Source: Aquimarina pacifica (lineage in GTDB: Bacteria; Bacteroidota; Bacteroidia; Flavobacteriales; Flavobacteriaceae). Taken from it: 64,000 nt of DNA. The DNA is taken from assembly GCF_000520955.1 (NCBI RefSeq), contig NZ_JACC01000012.1, positions 62,001-126,000 of the forward strand, in the 5' to 3' direction. Shown here in pieces: positions 35,468 through 44,722 of this stretch. Below the pieces are notes generated by a model. That model searched no databases, was not told the origin of the DNA, and was given only the letters and a program-made list of their open reading frames with translations. A program made the translations under genes and the position numbers. Within the stretch, counting starts at the first letter, position 1. Each line of letters begins with the position of its first letter.

Positions 35468-36196
35468 ATGGACCTACAGAAAATCAAAGAAGTAGCAGAT
35501 CAAAAAGGTAAACTTATTAAGGATTTAATAGAAAGTACGGGTATTAAGAAAGGGACTCTCTTTAATTACATGAAAGGCAAAACCCCAATAACACTCGAAG
35601 CCTTTCTTAAAATATCCAATGTTTTAGAAGTGACTCCTTTCGAACTTTTAGAAAAAGTTCAAAATATTAAACTTGATACTACCGCTAGTCAATTATTACA
35701 AAATATAGAATCAAAGCGAAATACCAATACTATCAATCCTCATAATGTAAACGTAATGATGATCCCTTTAATAAATCAATATGCCTATGCAGGATATCTA
35801 AATAGTTTTACTGACACTACTTATATAGAGGACCTACCAAAAATGCCATACCTAGCAGATAGAGAATACAAAGGTAATTATGTGTTTTTTGAAGTAAAAG
35901 GAGATTCTATGGACAATGAGAGTTATGAAAGCTATCTAGAAAGCGACCTTATTCTATGTCGAGAGGTGCGACAAGACTTTTGGAGCAGTAAATTACATAT
36001 TAATAAATGGGATTTTGTAATTGTACACAAAACAGAAGGGATATTACTAAAGAGAATATCAAATCACAATGTAGAACAAGGGATACTTACATTACATTCA
36101 TTAAATAATTATTACAATGATTTTGAGGTACACCTCAAAGATGTTGCAAAAATATTCAATGTTGTTGATGTACGAAGACACCGAAACCGGAGATAA
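35468..36196 (+). CDS. XRE/S24 transcriptional repressor (LexA/CI-like, self-cleaving type)
   Basis: A 242-residue protein. The N-terminal HTH (about 5-65) includes LIKDLIESTGIKKGTLFNYM and TLEAFLKISNVLEVTPFELL. The C-terminal S24 peptidase domain has Ser147 in VKGDSMDNE and Lys195 in GILLKRI. An Ala108-Gly109 pair in YAYAGYL fits the autocleavage site. Such proteins repress until RecA or another signal triggers cleavage. No phage genes surround it, so it may be a domesticated repressor or a stress regulator. Autoregulation through the inverted repeat upstream is inferred. Confidence 0.82.
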   Translation: MDLQKIKEVADQKGKLIKDLIESTGIKKGTLFNYMKGKTPITLEAFLKISNVLEVTPFELLEKVQNIKLDTTASQLLQNIESKRNTNTINPHNVNVMMIPLINQYAYAGYLNSFTDTTYIEDLPKMPYLADREYKGNYVFFEVKGDSMDNESYESYLESDLILCREVRQDFWSSKLHINKWDFVIVHKTEGILLKRISNHNVEQGILTLHSLNNYYNDFEVHLKDVAKIFNVVDVRRHRNRR

Positions 36197-36283
36197 TTCT
36201 GACCCTTTTTACAACAAACCTGAGAATTAAAATCCGTAAAACCGAAATAAGTAATATTATGGATGAAATAAAATAGTCAAACA

Positions 36284-37063
36284 ATGGAAATCTCAAAAAA
36301 TATAGGATTGGTACTTTCTGGTGGAGGCTTTAAGGGAGTAGCCCACATTGGTGCGATACGCGCAATAGAAGAGGCTGGTATTAAGCCTACCCATATCTCA
36401 GGTACAAGTGCAGGAGCTATAGTAGGGGCTTTATATGCCGGTGGATATTCAACTCAAACTATTAAAGACTTTTTTTACAGCACAACCATATTTAAATTAA
36501 ATAAATTTACTCGAAAAAAACCAGGAGTTTTGGACTCTGAAAAATTTGCTGAAGATCTAGCTACATTTTTTCCTGAGAATACTTTTGAAGCATTACAAAA
36601 ACAACTTTATATTACTGCTACGAATTTGGTAGAAGGAACACGAAAAATTTTCAGTAGCGGATCACTTATTAACCCAATAATAGCTTCGGCAGCATTTCCA
36701 GGGATTTTTTCGCCAGTAATGATCAATAACGAATTATATGCCGATGGTGGGATCTTAGACAATTTTCCCGTCTCTCCTCTTATCAAAAATTGTGATTTGA
36801 TCATAGGTATAGATGTATCTCCTATTAAAAAACCAAAAATAACAGATTTTAAACATTCATATAATGTAATACAGCGAGCATACTATTTGCGTACTATGCC
36901 TAACTCAGAGTCCCTATTTAACCACTGTAACATTATAGTTCAACCAACGGTCCTTGCTAATTATGGGATATTTAGTAGCACCAAATTAGATGAAGTATTT
37001 GATATTGGTTACCAGGAAGCAAAAAAACAATTAGAAATTTATAAAAAACAAGAAAGGTCATGA
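36284..37063 (+). CDS. Patatin-like phospholipase
   Basis: A 259-residue RssA-type patatin. The oxyanion loop is LSGGGFKGVAHIGAI (about 11-25), the nucleophile Ser42 is in GTSAGAIVG, and the catalytic Asp lies in YADGGILDNFPV. There is no signal peptide, so it is cytoplasmic or peripheral. Its stop overlaps the start of the Crp/Fnr gene (ATGA), implying translational coupling. Acyl-ester hydrolysis is expected; the lipid substrate is unknown. Confidence 0.9.
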   Translation: MEISKNIGLVLSGGGFKGVAHIGAIRAIEEAGIKPTHISGTSAGAIVGALYAGGYSTQTIKDFFYSTTIFKLNKFTRKKPGVLDSEKFAEDLATFFPENTFEALQKQLYITATNLVEGTRKIFSSGSLINPIIASAAFPGIFSPVMINNELYADGGILDNFPVSPLIKNCDLIIGIDVSPIKKPKITDFKHSYNVIQRAYYLRTMPNSESLFNHCNIIVQPTVLANYGIFSSTKLDEVFDIGYQEAKKQLEIYKKQERS

Positions 37064-37692
37064 TTCAATTATTAAAGGACAATTATGGCAATCTTTTCGA
37101 AAAAGAATTACTGTTAGAAATTAATGGAGTGGGTACCTTTAAAACCATCCCTGAGGGATTTACAATTATACGACCTGGGAGCTATACCACATCTATGCCT
37201 CTTATTATAGAAGGAGCTATAAAAATCATTAGAGAAGACGCTAATGGAGATGAGTTATTATTGTATTTTTTAGAAAAGGGTGATACTTGTGCAATGACAC
37301 TCTCTTGCTGCTTTGGGCAACATAAAAGCGAGATAAAAGCCATTACTGAGACCGAAACTACTCTAATCATGATTCCCATAAGAAAAATGGAAGAATGGAT
37401 TACAAAGTACTACTCATGGAGAAATTTTGTTTTTGAGAGCTATCACAATCGCTTACTAGAGGCTATAGAAACCATTGACAGTATTGCTTTTCTGAACATG
37501 GATGAACGCTTACTAAAATATTTAAAAAACAAAACAAAAATCAATCAGAATACTATTATAAAAAACACACATCAAGAAATTGCATACGATCTGCATACAT
37601 CTAGAGTTGTTATATCTAGGTTACTTAAAAAACTCGAAAATGAAGGAAAAATACAACTTAACAGAAATAGTATAGAAATCATCTCCCTATAA
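37060..37692 (+). CDS. Crp/Fnr-family transcriptional regulator
   Basis: A 210-residue protein with a cyclic-nucleotide-binding-like beta-roll (about 20-120: FTIIRPGSYTTSMPLIIEGAI, LLLYFLEKGDTCAMTLSCCFG). A C-terminal winged HTH follows (THQEIAYDLHTSRVVISRLLKKLENEGKIQ). CAMTLSCCFG holds three cysteines, unlike classic FNR spacing, so a redox- or sulfur-sensing role is conceivable. The neighbours are sulfur-handling genes with matching dyads upstream, making it the probable regulator of them. Confidence 0.9.
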   Translation: MIQLLKDNYGNLFEKELLLEINGVGTFKTIPEGFTIIRPGSYTTSMPLIIEGAIKIIREDANGDELLLYFLEKGDTCAMTLSCCFGQHKSEIKAITETETTLIMIPIRKMEEWITKYYSWRNFVFESYHNRLLEAIETIDSIAFLNMDERLLKYLKNKTKINQNTIIKNTHQEIAYDLHTSRVVISRLLKKLENEGKIQLNRNSIEIISL

Positions 37693-37812
37693 CTGCCCTC
37701 CAGAACACCTCCTTTATAAATTACCTAGTAAAAATTTCAATAGTAGTTATAACATACTGCCCTCCTTATGTTATCAATAAAAAACACCCTACTCTCTTTA
37801 TAATTAGACTCT

Positions 37813-37856
37813 GTAACAAATGTTACTATACTTTGAGGTTTTAAGAAGTATTTTTG
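37813..37856 (+). promoter_or_regulatory. Crp/Fnr operator 1 and promoter of the MBL-rhodanese gene
   Basis: GTAAC-AAAT-GTTAC (37813-37826) has the 5-4-5 dyad form of Crp/Fnr sites. A TATTTTTG -7 box follows at 37849-37856. With a start near 37860 the dyad centre is at about -40, the position of class II activator sites. Confidence 0.7.
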
Positions 37857-37919
37857 AAAATAAAATTTTAAAAAACTTACCTTCTTCCCCTAAATCGGGA
37901 ATCATACATATTAAAACCT

Positions 37920-39326
37920 ATGAAAGTAGAACAAATATATACAGGATGCCTTGCTCAGGGAGCATATTATATAGAGAGCAATGGTGAAGCAGCAATTATA
38001 GATCCTTTACGAGAAGTACTCCCCTATTTACAGAGAGCCAAAAACGATAATGCCACTATAAAATATATTTTTGAAACTCATTTTCATGCAGATTTTGTAA
38101 GTGGTCATGTTACTTTAGCAAAAGAAACTGGTGCCTCTATCATTTATGGACCCAATGCTAACCCATCATTTGAAGCTATAATTGCTGAAGACAAACAAGA
38201 GTTTCCTTTGGGAAATTGTACAATTATTGCATTACATACACCTGGCCATACGCTAGAGAGTACAACATACCTTCTTCGTGATGAACAAGGAAAAGACCAC
38301 GCTATTTTTAGTGGAGATACTCTTTTTCTGGGTGATGTTGGGAGACCAGACTTGGCACAAAAATCAGCTGATATGACACAAGAAGACTTAGCCAGTATAC
38401 TCTATGATAGCCTTCGTACTCAAATCATGCCTTTATCTAACGATATAATTGTATACCCAGCTCACGGTGCAGGATCTGCATGTGGCAAAAATATGATGAA
38501 AGAAACTATTGACACGCTAGGGAACCAAAAAAAAATCAATTATGCTCTTAGAGCTAACATGACCAGAGAAGAATTCATAAAAGAAGTTACAGATGGTTTA
38601 CTACCTCCTCCATCGTACTTCCCTTTGAATGTAAAAATGAATAAAGAAGGATATGAAGATATTGACACCGTATTAGAACGAGGAAAACGCCCTCTTTCAC
38701 CCGACGAATTTGAGGACCTCGCCAATAAATCAGGCGCAATTATATTAGACGTTCGTAACCAAAGTGAGTACATCAAAGGACATATACCACGCTCTATTTT
38801 TATTGGACTTGGCGGTGATTTTGCTCCGTGGGTTGGCGCATTAATTGCCGATGTACAACATCCTATTTTACTTGTGACACCAGAAGGAAAAGAAGAAGAG
38901 AGTATAATTAGACTTTCGCGTGTAGGTTTTGACAAAACACTAGGATATCTAAAAGGTGGTTTTCCCGCTTGGAAAAAAGCCACTAAAGAATATGATATAA
39001 TAGATTCTATCACTGCATTAGATTTACAAAAAATCATAACTGATTCTGAAGTTCAGGTTTTTGACGTTCGAAAAGAAAGCGAATTTCTTTCCGGACATAT
39101 TAACAATGCAAAAAACACCCCTTTGGATGCTATTAATGATCACTTAACCAAGTATCCCGAAAACAATAGCTTCTATGTACATTGTGCAGGCGGTTACAGA
39201 TCTGTGATTGCAGCATCCATATTAAAAAGTCGAGGCATCCATAATCTTGTCAATGTTGAAGGTGGAATTGGAGCCATTAAAAAAACATCTATAAAAATGA
39301 CTGGAGCTACTTGCTCTCAAAAATAA
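37920..39326 (+). CDS. MBL-fold persulfide dioxygenase-like protein with two rhodanese domains
   Basis: A 468-residue protein. The ETHE1-like metallo-beta-lactamase domain (1 to about 245) has the metal motif THFHADFVSGH (H54, H56, D58, H63) and FSGDTLFLGDVGRPDL. Rhodanese domain 1 (about 260-360) has VTPEGKEEESI where the active Cys would be. Rhodanese domain 2 (about 370-460) has the loop HCAGGYRS with Cys422. It is expected to oxidise glutathione or protein persulfide to sulfite, with thiosulfate transfer by domain 2. It stands between the Crp/Fnr gene and two YeeE-type transport genes. Confidence 0.9.
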   Translation: MKVEQIYTGCLAQGAYYIESNGEAAIIDPLREVLPYLQRAKNDNATIKYIFETHFHADFVSGHVTLAKETGASIIYGPNANPSFEAIIAEDKQEFPLGNCTIIALHTPGHTLESTTYLLRDEQGKDHAIFSGDTLFLGDVGRPDLAQKSADMTQEDLASILYDSLRTQIMPLSNDIIVYPAHGAGSACGKNMMKETIDTLGNQKKINYALRANMTREEFIKEVTDGLLPPPSYFPLNVKMNKEGYEDIDTVLERGKRPLSPDEFEDLANKSGAIILDVRNQSEYIKGHIPRSIFIGLGGDFAPWVGALIADVQHPILLVTPEGKEEESIIRLSRVGFDKTLGYLKGGFPAWKKATKEYDIIDSITALDLQKIITDSEVQVFDVRKESEFLSGHINNAKNTPLDAINDHLTKYPENNSFYVHCAGGYRSVIAASILKSRGIHNLVNVEGGIGAIKKTSIKMTGATCSQK

Positions 39327-39460
39327 TACAACAAGTATACTAAGACTTATATGTAGTAATTAATAAAAACACAATTTGCTGTGAATTAATAATTTTAATA
39401 CCTCAAAAAACAAACAAACTGTTACAAATCACAGCTTTAAGAACAAAAGCATACCTCTTT

Positions 39461-39474
39461 GTAACAAAAGTTAC
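39461..39474 (+). promoter_or_regulatory. Crp/Fnr operator 2, upstream of the YeeE genes
   Basis: GTAAC-AAAA-GTTAC, the same 5-4-5 dyad as operator 1, lies 50 bp before the YeeE start. The -7 box at the expected distance is weak (TATTTACA at 39499-39506), as is common for activator-dependent promoters. Confidence 0.65.
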
Positions 39475-39523
39475 TGACCAAAGCTATATAATTCAATTTA
39501 TTTACAAATAAATTATACGCTAT

Positions 39524-40081
39524 ATGGATCAACTATATCAACCATGGCCATGGTACATTTCGGGGCCACTAATTGCATGGGTATTACTCGCTTTACTTTT
39601 TGTAGGTAAAAAATTCGGAATGTCATCAAACTTAAAAACTATTTGTACAATTTGTGGTGCAGGAAAAGTTTCTTCTTTTTTTAGAGTAGACTGGAAATCT
39701 CAACTCTGGAATTTAGTGGTAGTTCTTGGTGTTATTATTGGTGGATTTATTGGAAGCACATATCTATCTAGAGACACATCTGTAAACATCTCGCAGGCAA
39801 CGAAAGACCACCTCAAATCGATGGGAATTACCGATGCTGGCACTAATTTCTTACCAGAGATGTTGTTTTCAAATGATATATTATCAAATCCAAAAGCCTG
39901 TATATCATTAATCGTCGGTGGTCTATTGGTCGGTTTTGGAGCTAGATATGCTAACGGATGCACATCAGGTCATGCTATTTCTGGGTTAAGTAACTTGCAA
40001 CTACCATCTCTAATTGCCGTAATAGGTTTTTTTATCGGAGGATTAATAATGGTTCACCTTCTTTTTCCATTAATTTTCTAA
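39524..40081 (+). CDS. YeeE/YedE-family sulfur transport protein, first half
   Basis: A 185-residue membrane protein with about four to five helices. Cysteines in TICTICGAG (about 42-50) and in YANGCTSGHAISGL (about 142-155) match the conserved cysteine positions of YeeE, which carry thiosulfate through the membrane by transient S-S contacts. Full YeeE has about 350 residues; here the two halves are encoded by adjacent genes. A partner follows 66 bp downstream. Confidence 0.87.
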   Translation: MDQLYQPWPWYISGPLIAWVLLALLFVGKKFGMSSNLKTICTICGAGKVSSFFRVDWKSQLWNLVVVLGVIIGGFIGSTYLSRDTSVNISQATKDHLKSMGITDAGTNFLPEMLFSNDILSNPKACISLIVGGLLVGFGARYANGCTSGHAISGLSNLQLPSLIAVIGFFIGGLIMVHLLFPLIF

Positions 40082-40147
40082 AATCAAATCAAATAACCAT
40101 CACGATTAATAATATCATCAAAAGTAATAATCGTTAAAAATTAATCA

Positions 40148-40561
40148 ATGAAATTTATAACATATCTCTGTATTGGTATCTTCTTTGGGATTATATTAGT
40201 AAAATCAGAAGTTGCATCATGGTTTAGAATTTATGAAATGTTTCAATTTGAATCTATTCATATGTACGGAATTATTGGTTCTGCTATCCTAAGTGGTATT
40301 CTAATCATACAATTTATAAAAAGACTACAACTAAAATCTATTTATGGAAAAGAGATCAACATTCCTGCGAAAGAAAAAACGATATTCAGATATATCTTTG
40401 GCGGCATTATCTTTGGATTAGGTTGGGCTCTAGCCGGTGCATGCCCTGGTCCTATGTTCGCTCTTTTGGGCGCTGGATACATTCCTATAACACTAGTTAT
40501 TCTGTCATCTATTTTAGGAACTTTTTTATATGGATTGATAAAAAACAAATTGCCTCATTAA
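40148..40561 (+). CDS. YeeE/YedE-family sulfur transport protein, second half (DUF6691 type)
   Basis: A 137-residue membrane protein with four helices. The signature GWALAGACPGPMFALLGAGY (about 94-113) carries one conserved Cys, the counterpart of the GCTSGH motif of the first half. It probably forms the transporter with the preceding protein, delivering thiosulfate or related sulfur to the rhodanese system. It ends the sulfur operon. Confidence 0.87.
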   Translation: MKFITYLCIGIFFGIILVKSEVASWFRIYEMFQFESIHMYGIIGSAILSGILIIQFIKRLQLKSIYGKEINIPAKEKTIFRYIFGGIIFGLGWALAGACPGPMFALLGAGYIPITLVILSSILGTFLYGLIKNKLPH

Positions 40562-40705
40562 GCTTTCTTCCTACTATAAAAGAAATACGAAGCTTTTCTA
40601 AAAAACACAAAAATAGACGGGTTTGACAATTACCTATTTATAAATGAACAGACATCATAAAGCTTATTTTTAGGTAAAAACAGGTTTTACAGTTTAAAAA
40701 TAGCA

Positions 40706-40743
40706 ACAAAAAAACACCCAATAAATACTATTTATTGGGTGTT
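40706..40743 (-). terminator. Terminator of the lipoprotein gene
   Basis: A perfect 15-bp inverted repeat (AACACCCAATAAATA, one central base) is followed on the minus strand by seven T. On the plus strand only CTAATATTTTT follows, so the minus strand is the main user, though it also faces the YeeE operon. Confidence 0.85.
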
Positions 40744-40819
40744 CTAATATTTTTATTGACTTTGTATTTACATAATTTTTCTTACCAACAAGTAATAAGA
40801 TCCTAAGAGAGTTACCCCC

Positions 40820-41320
40820 TTACATTTGAGCAGATAACTTATTTAGCTGTGCAGATTTGATTTGCATATACTTACTAATATTCTCTATTTCTTGACCAGA
40901 AAGCTTAGTCATCAATGAATTGTATTGCTTCGTTAGATCACTACTTGCTTCATTTAATTTTAGAAAAGAATCCATATCTTTTGCCTCGACAGCTTTTTTG
41001 TAATTAGAAATGTATCGCTCGTAATCTTTTATATACTTTTTTGCATCCGTATTAGATGTTTTTGCCCCTGTACCAGGTATTGGAATAAATTTACTATTTC
41101 TTTCGAATTCCTTTTTCCCGTCATTTTTATTTTTCTTAACGGTCTTTTTTTTCTTTTTTACTGCCGGCTTCTTTTCCTCTACAATCTCTTCCACGGCCAC
41201 TGCAGTAGAATCTTCAACTTTCTCAACAACCTCCAGTTTATCAGACTTAGGGTCTTTTTTACAAGAAAAATTTGCCAGCAATGCTGTACAAAGAAGAATA
41301 ATTACCATGGATTTTTTCAT
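40820..41320 (-). CDS. Putative lipoprotein with lysine-rich linker
   Basis: A 166-residue protein with a lipobox (ANFSC, Cys20). An acidic then very basic stretch follows (VVEKVEDSTAVAVEEIVEEK, then KKKKKTVKKNKNDGKK). The C-terminal helical domain (about 90-166) contains YIKDYERYISNYKKAVEAKD and ISKYMQIKSAQLNKL. The basic linker could contact nucleic acid, LPS or peptidoglycan. No known domain was recognised. It is monocistronic, 72 bp after hisS. Confidence 0.65.
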   Translation of the reverse strand: MKKSMVIILLCTALLANFSCKKDPKSDKLEVVEKVEDSTAVAVEEIVEEKKPAVKKKKKTVKKNKNDGKKEFERNSKFIPIPGTGAKTSNTDAKKYIKDYERYISNYKKAVEAKDMDSFLKLNEASSDLTKQYNSLMTKLSGQEIENISKYMQIKSAQLNKLSAQM

Positions 41321-41392
41321 AATTTCAATTTTAGGACAATCAGTTTTTATTAATAGTATCTCTGAATTTTTAATAAATTAATGTACAAAAAA

Positions 41393-42763
41393 TTATTGTA
41401 ATACCATACTCAATTCTTCAAAATTCATTTCTTTCTGAGACCCATTTATCATATCCTTAACAGTAAACGATTCATTTTCAATCTCTGAGGTACCAGCCAA
41501 AACAACAAATGGAATTTTTCTTTTATTCGCATATCCCATTTGCTTTTTCATTTTTGCATTATCTGGATATAATTCTGCACTAATTTCATTTTTTCGCAAC
41601 ATATTTACAGCTTTCATGCTATATAATGCCTCTGCATCACCAAAATTAATGAACAACACTCGAGTTGTCGGAACGACTGTCTCAGGAAACAGATTTAGCT
41701 CCTCAAGAACCATACAAATCCTATCTAAACCAAATGAAACACCTACTCCACTAATATTTTTTAAACCAAAGCCCCCTGTGAGATCATCATAACGACCTCC
41801 TCCTCCTATCGATCCCATTTTTACATTATCAGGCGCTGCTACTTCGAATATTGCTCCTGTATAATAATTTAACCCTCGAGCCAAAGTAACATCGAGGTCT
41901 AATGTAGCTGTTTGCAAGGGTGTTTCTTCTATCATATTCATGATAAACTGCAATTCTTGTACACCTTTAGTACCTTCTTCTGATGAAGCCAGCATATCTC
42001 GAAGTTTATCAATCTTTTCTGATGTTGTTCCCGTAAAGTTAAACAAAGGTTTTACATGGGTAATCGCACCTTCAGAAATCCCTTTACTCAGCATTTCTTT
42101 CTTTACACCTTCTTCTCCGATTTTATCAAGCTTATCTAATGCAACAGTAAAATCAATAAGCTTATCTCCTTCGCCGATAACTTCTGCAATACCGGAAAGA
42201 ATTTTTCTATTATTTATCTTAATGGTAACTCCAGAAAGATTCAGTTTGGTAAAAACGGTATCGTACAAATTAACAAAATCTACCTCTTGCAATAAAGAGT
42301 TACTACCTACAACGTCGGCATCACATTGATAAAACTCCCTGAACCGTCCTTTTTGAGGCCTATCTGCACGCCATACAGGTTGAATTTGAAACCTTTTGAA
42401 CGGAAAGTCTATTTCATTTTGATGTTGCACAACATATCTTGCAAAAGGAACTGTTAAATCATACCGCAGTGCTTTTTCACTAATGCGTGGTGTCATTTTT
42501 TGACTATTCCTAGCGGCATATAAATCATCATTTACTTTGCTCAAATAATCTCCGCTATTGAGAATCTTAAAAATTAATCGATCTCCTTCTTCTCCATATT
42601 TCCCCATAAGTGTATCACTATTCTCAAAACTGGGGGTTTCTATAGGTTGAAAACCAAATAATCGGAACTGCGTTCTTATTACATCTACAATATAGCTTCT
42701 TTTTGCTACTTCTATTGGAGAAAAATCACGTGTTCCTTTTGGTATGGATGGTTTTTGTGCCAT
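41393..42763 (-). CDS. hisS: Histidyl-tRNA synthetase
   Basis: A 456-residue class II synthetase. It opens with KGTRDFSPIE; motif 1 is around FGFQPIETPSFE, and motif 2 RADRPQKGRFREFYQCDADV. The HisA-type motifs LARGLNYYTGAIFEV and GGGGRYDDLTGGFG are intact, and the C-terminal anticodon-binding domain starts near 365. It attaches histidine to tRNA-His in the cytoplasm. The length is normal for Bacteroidota. Confidence 0.97.
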   Translation of the reverse strand: MAQKPSIPKGTRDFSPIEVAKRSYIVDVIRTQFRLFGFQPIETPSFENSDTLMGKYGEEGDRLIFKILNSGDYLSKVNDDLYAARNSQKMTPRISEKALRYDLTVPFARYVVQHQNEIDFPFKRFQIQPVWRADRPQKGRFREFYQCDADVVGSNSLLQEVDFVNLYDTVFTKLNLSGVTIKINNRKILSGIAEVIGEGDKLIDFTVALDKLDKIGEEGVKKEMLSKGISEGAITHVKPLFNFTGTTSEKIDKLRDMLASSEEGTKGVQELQFIMNMIEETPLQTATLDLDVTLARGLNYYTGAIFEVAAPDNVKMGSIGGGGRYDDLTGGFGLKNISGVGVSFGLDRICMVLEELNLFPETVVPTTRVLFINFGDAEALYSMKAVNMLRKNEISAELYPDNAKMKKQMGYANKRKIPFVVLAGTSEIENESFTVKDMINGSQKEMNFEELSMVLQ

Positions 42764-42908
42764 TATCTATGTATTATGAATAGTATAATCTTAAACAAAA
42801 TAATTTAATCGTAGTAATTACCTACGGATATCTATATTTAAGGCTACAAATATCTAAAAAAATAAAGCAGGTACTTAATTAAAAGCCAAGAAAATTCCTC
42901 ATCTCAGA

Positions 42909-43391
42909 TTACACCTCTTTATCCTTAATTAACTTAGCAAAGTATCGATACAAATCACCTTGTGTTATATTTGCTCCTTGCTGAATTAATGCAAATTTAT
43001 CGATATTCTTATCAGTACTATACTCCTTTGATGCATTATAAAAAACAACTTCATCGTTTAGCAAATTATTTTGCAACCACTGGTACCCCTCTTTTGTAGT
43101 TATATCAATAGCCTCATTATTCACTTTGACAGCTATTAAATACATTTGATCTTCGGCAAGCTCAAATAAGTGTATTTGATCACTTGAGAAATGTTCTAGA
43201 TACTTTGCATTAGTCAATGCTTTTTCCCAAACCAAATCACTAAAAACATCAATCTCTTCTTCTGCCACCTCTGGCTTACTTTCTTTTATAGCGCTCCATT
43301 CGTCAGCTGTGATAGATTGAGTTGCCAAAAAATTGATAAACTCTACATGAAGCTCTTCTAATTGCTCCTTACTTAATCTTTGATATTTCAT
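42909..43391 (-). CDS. Conserved hypothetical protein (DUF6495-like)
   Basis: A 160-residue acidic, soluble protein starting MKYQRLSKEQLEELHVEFIN. It has a helical N-terminal part and a mixed C-terminal part ending YRYFAKLIKDKEV. There is no signal peptide, membrane helix or catalytic motif. It fits a Flavobacteriia-restricted family assigned to DUF6495; that assignment is from memory of the pattern. It lies between hisS and rplI. Confidence 0.65.
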   Translation of the reverse strand: MKYQRLSKEQLEELHVEFINFLATQSITADEWSAIKESKPEVAEEEIDVFSDLVWEKALTNAKYLEHFSSDQIHLFELAEDQMYLIAVKVNNEAIDITTKEGYQWLQNNLLNDEVVFYNASKEYSTDKNIDKFALIQQGANITQGDLYRYFAKLIKDKEV

Positions 43392-43527
43392 TCTAAAAAA
43401 ATTGAGTGCAAAAATACTTATAAAAAGATGATTATAAAATTATAACGAGCGCATTATACTGTATTATCTACTGCGACAAAAGCATCAACTATATCCTATT
43501 CAAATTAAAAAACTACACCATTAAATA

Positions 43528-43559
43528 ACAAAAAAAGACCGCTATCAAAGCGATCTTTT
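43528..43559 (-). terminator. Terminator of the rpsF-rpsR-rplI operon
   Basis: The minus-strand RNA has GAUCGC pairing with GCGGUC (one U-G) extended by A-U pairs, then seven U. On the plus strand the same position would be a C-A mismatch, so the hairpin serves the minus strand. Confidence 0.85.
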
Positions 43560-43618
43560 TATATACAGTATATTCAGAAATACAATAAAATACTTACTAT
43601 AACCTGAATTGTAAATTA

Positions 43619-44068
43619 TTATGCTTGAGCAACTACCTCAAAAGGCACAGCTGCAATTACAGTTCTATGTAAACGAACAGAGGCTTCATATTGCCCTAAA
43701 CGCTTTATTGTTCCTCCTGGTACAGTAATAAACTTTTTATCTAATTGTATATCTTCTTTAGCAAGTGCTTCAGATACATTTGCATTAGATATAGAACCAA
43801 ACAACTTACCACCTGTTCCAGATTTCGCAGAAATCTTTATTTCGAATCCAGCAATTTTCTTCGCTAATTTCTCAGCGTCTTCGATTTCTTTCTTCTCTTT
43901 AAAAGCACGTTGCTTCAATGTTTCTGCAAGTACTTTTCTTGCAGAAGGTGTTGCCAAAACAGCTAGGCCATTTGGGATCAAAAAGTTACGTCCATAACCA
44001 TTCTTTACTTCTACTACATCGTCTACGAATCCTAGATTCTCAACGTCTTTCTTTAATATAAGTTCCAT
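43619..44068 (-). CDS. rplI: 50S ribosomal protein L9
   Basis: A 149-residue protein. It opens MELILKKDVENLGFVDDVVE with the N-terminal signature GYGRNFLIPNGLAVLATP. A long connecting helix follows, then the C-terminal domain with GGKLFGSISNANVSEAL. L9 binds 23S rRNA domain V and spans away from the L1 stalk. It is the last gene of the rpsF-rpsR-rplI operon. Confidence 0.97.
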   Translation of the reverse strand: MELILKKDVENLGFVDDVVEVKNGYGRNFLIPNGLAVLATPSARKVLAETLKQRAFKEKKEIEDAEKLAKKIAGFEIKISAKSGTGGKLFGSISNANVSEALAKEDIQLDKKFITVPGGTIKRLGQYEASVRLHRTVIAAVPFEVVAQA

Positions 44069-44084
44069 AATGTTATGACTAAGT

Positions 44085-44381
44085 TTATTTTAATAAATCA
44101 CCAACGTAGGTCATCAAAGCCAAATGTCTAGCTCTTTTTACCGCTACACTTACTTTACGTTGATATTTTAAAGAAGTTCCTGTAAGACGACGAGGTAACA
44201 ATTTACCTTGCTCATTTACAAAAGCCATTAAATATTCAGGATCTTTATAATCTATGTATTTAATACCAGATTTTTTGAAACGACAATATTTCTTTGTTTT
44301 CGAAGTATCAATATTAAGAGGAGTAAGATACCTGATCTCTCCGTCTTTTTTTCCTTTAGCTTGTTGTTCTATAGATGACAT
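44085..44381 (-). CDS. rpsR: 30S ribosomal protein S18
   Basis: A 98-residue protein. [20 protein letters not shown] and the basic [20 protein letters not shown] stretch are typical. The N-terminus is extended ([19 protein letters not shown]), as common in Bacteroidota. It pairs with S6 in the platform of the small subunit. It starts 2 bp after the rpsF stop. Confidence 0.96.
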   Translation of the reverse strand: MSSIEQQAKGKKDGEIRYLTPLNIDTSKTKKYCRFKKSGIKYIDYKDPEYLMAFVNEQGKLLPRRLTGTSLKYQRKVSVAVKRARHLALMTYVGDLLK

Positions 44382-44383
44382 AA

Positions 44384-44722
44384 TTAAGCTTTTTGTTTGT
44401 TTCTATTTCTTCTCTTTTCTGCCCAAGCAATTGCATGCTTATCAAGACGTACAGTAAGATAACGCATAATTCGTTCGTCTCTTCTAAACTCTACTTCAAG
44501 TGAGTTAATAACTTCACCTGAAACTTGAAATTCAAATAAGTGATAAAAACCACTTTTTTTGTGTTGGATTGCATAAGCTAATTTTTTTAGCCCCCAATCC
44601 TCTTTTGATATCATCTTGGCACCATTAGAAACAAGAATGTCTTCGTATTTCTTAACTGTTTCCTTTATCTGATCATCAGATAAAACGGGATTCAAGATGA
44701 AAACAGTTTCGTATTGATTCAT
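44384..44722 (-). CDS. rpsF: 30S ribosomal protein S6
   Basis: A 112-residue protein starting [40 protein letters not shown] and the ferredoxin-like fold are complete, and the C-terminus is basic. It is the first gene of the operon and binds S18 and central-domain 16S rRNA. The leader is short (about 30 nt), leaving little room for an S6-S18 binding structure. Confidence 0.96.
   Translation of the reverse strand: MNQYETVFILNPVLSDDQIKETVKKYEDILVSNGAKMISKEDWGLKKLAYAIQHKKSGFYHLFEFQVSGEVINSLEVEFRRDERIMRYLTVRLDKHAIAWAEKRRNRNKQKA

Noticed and set aside
34875..36196. A prophage or integrated element around the S24 repressor
   Set aside because: Flanking genes are metabolic (fad operon, patatin, sulfur module). 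No integrase, tRNA attachment site, replication or structural phage gene was found.
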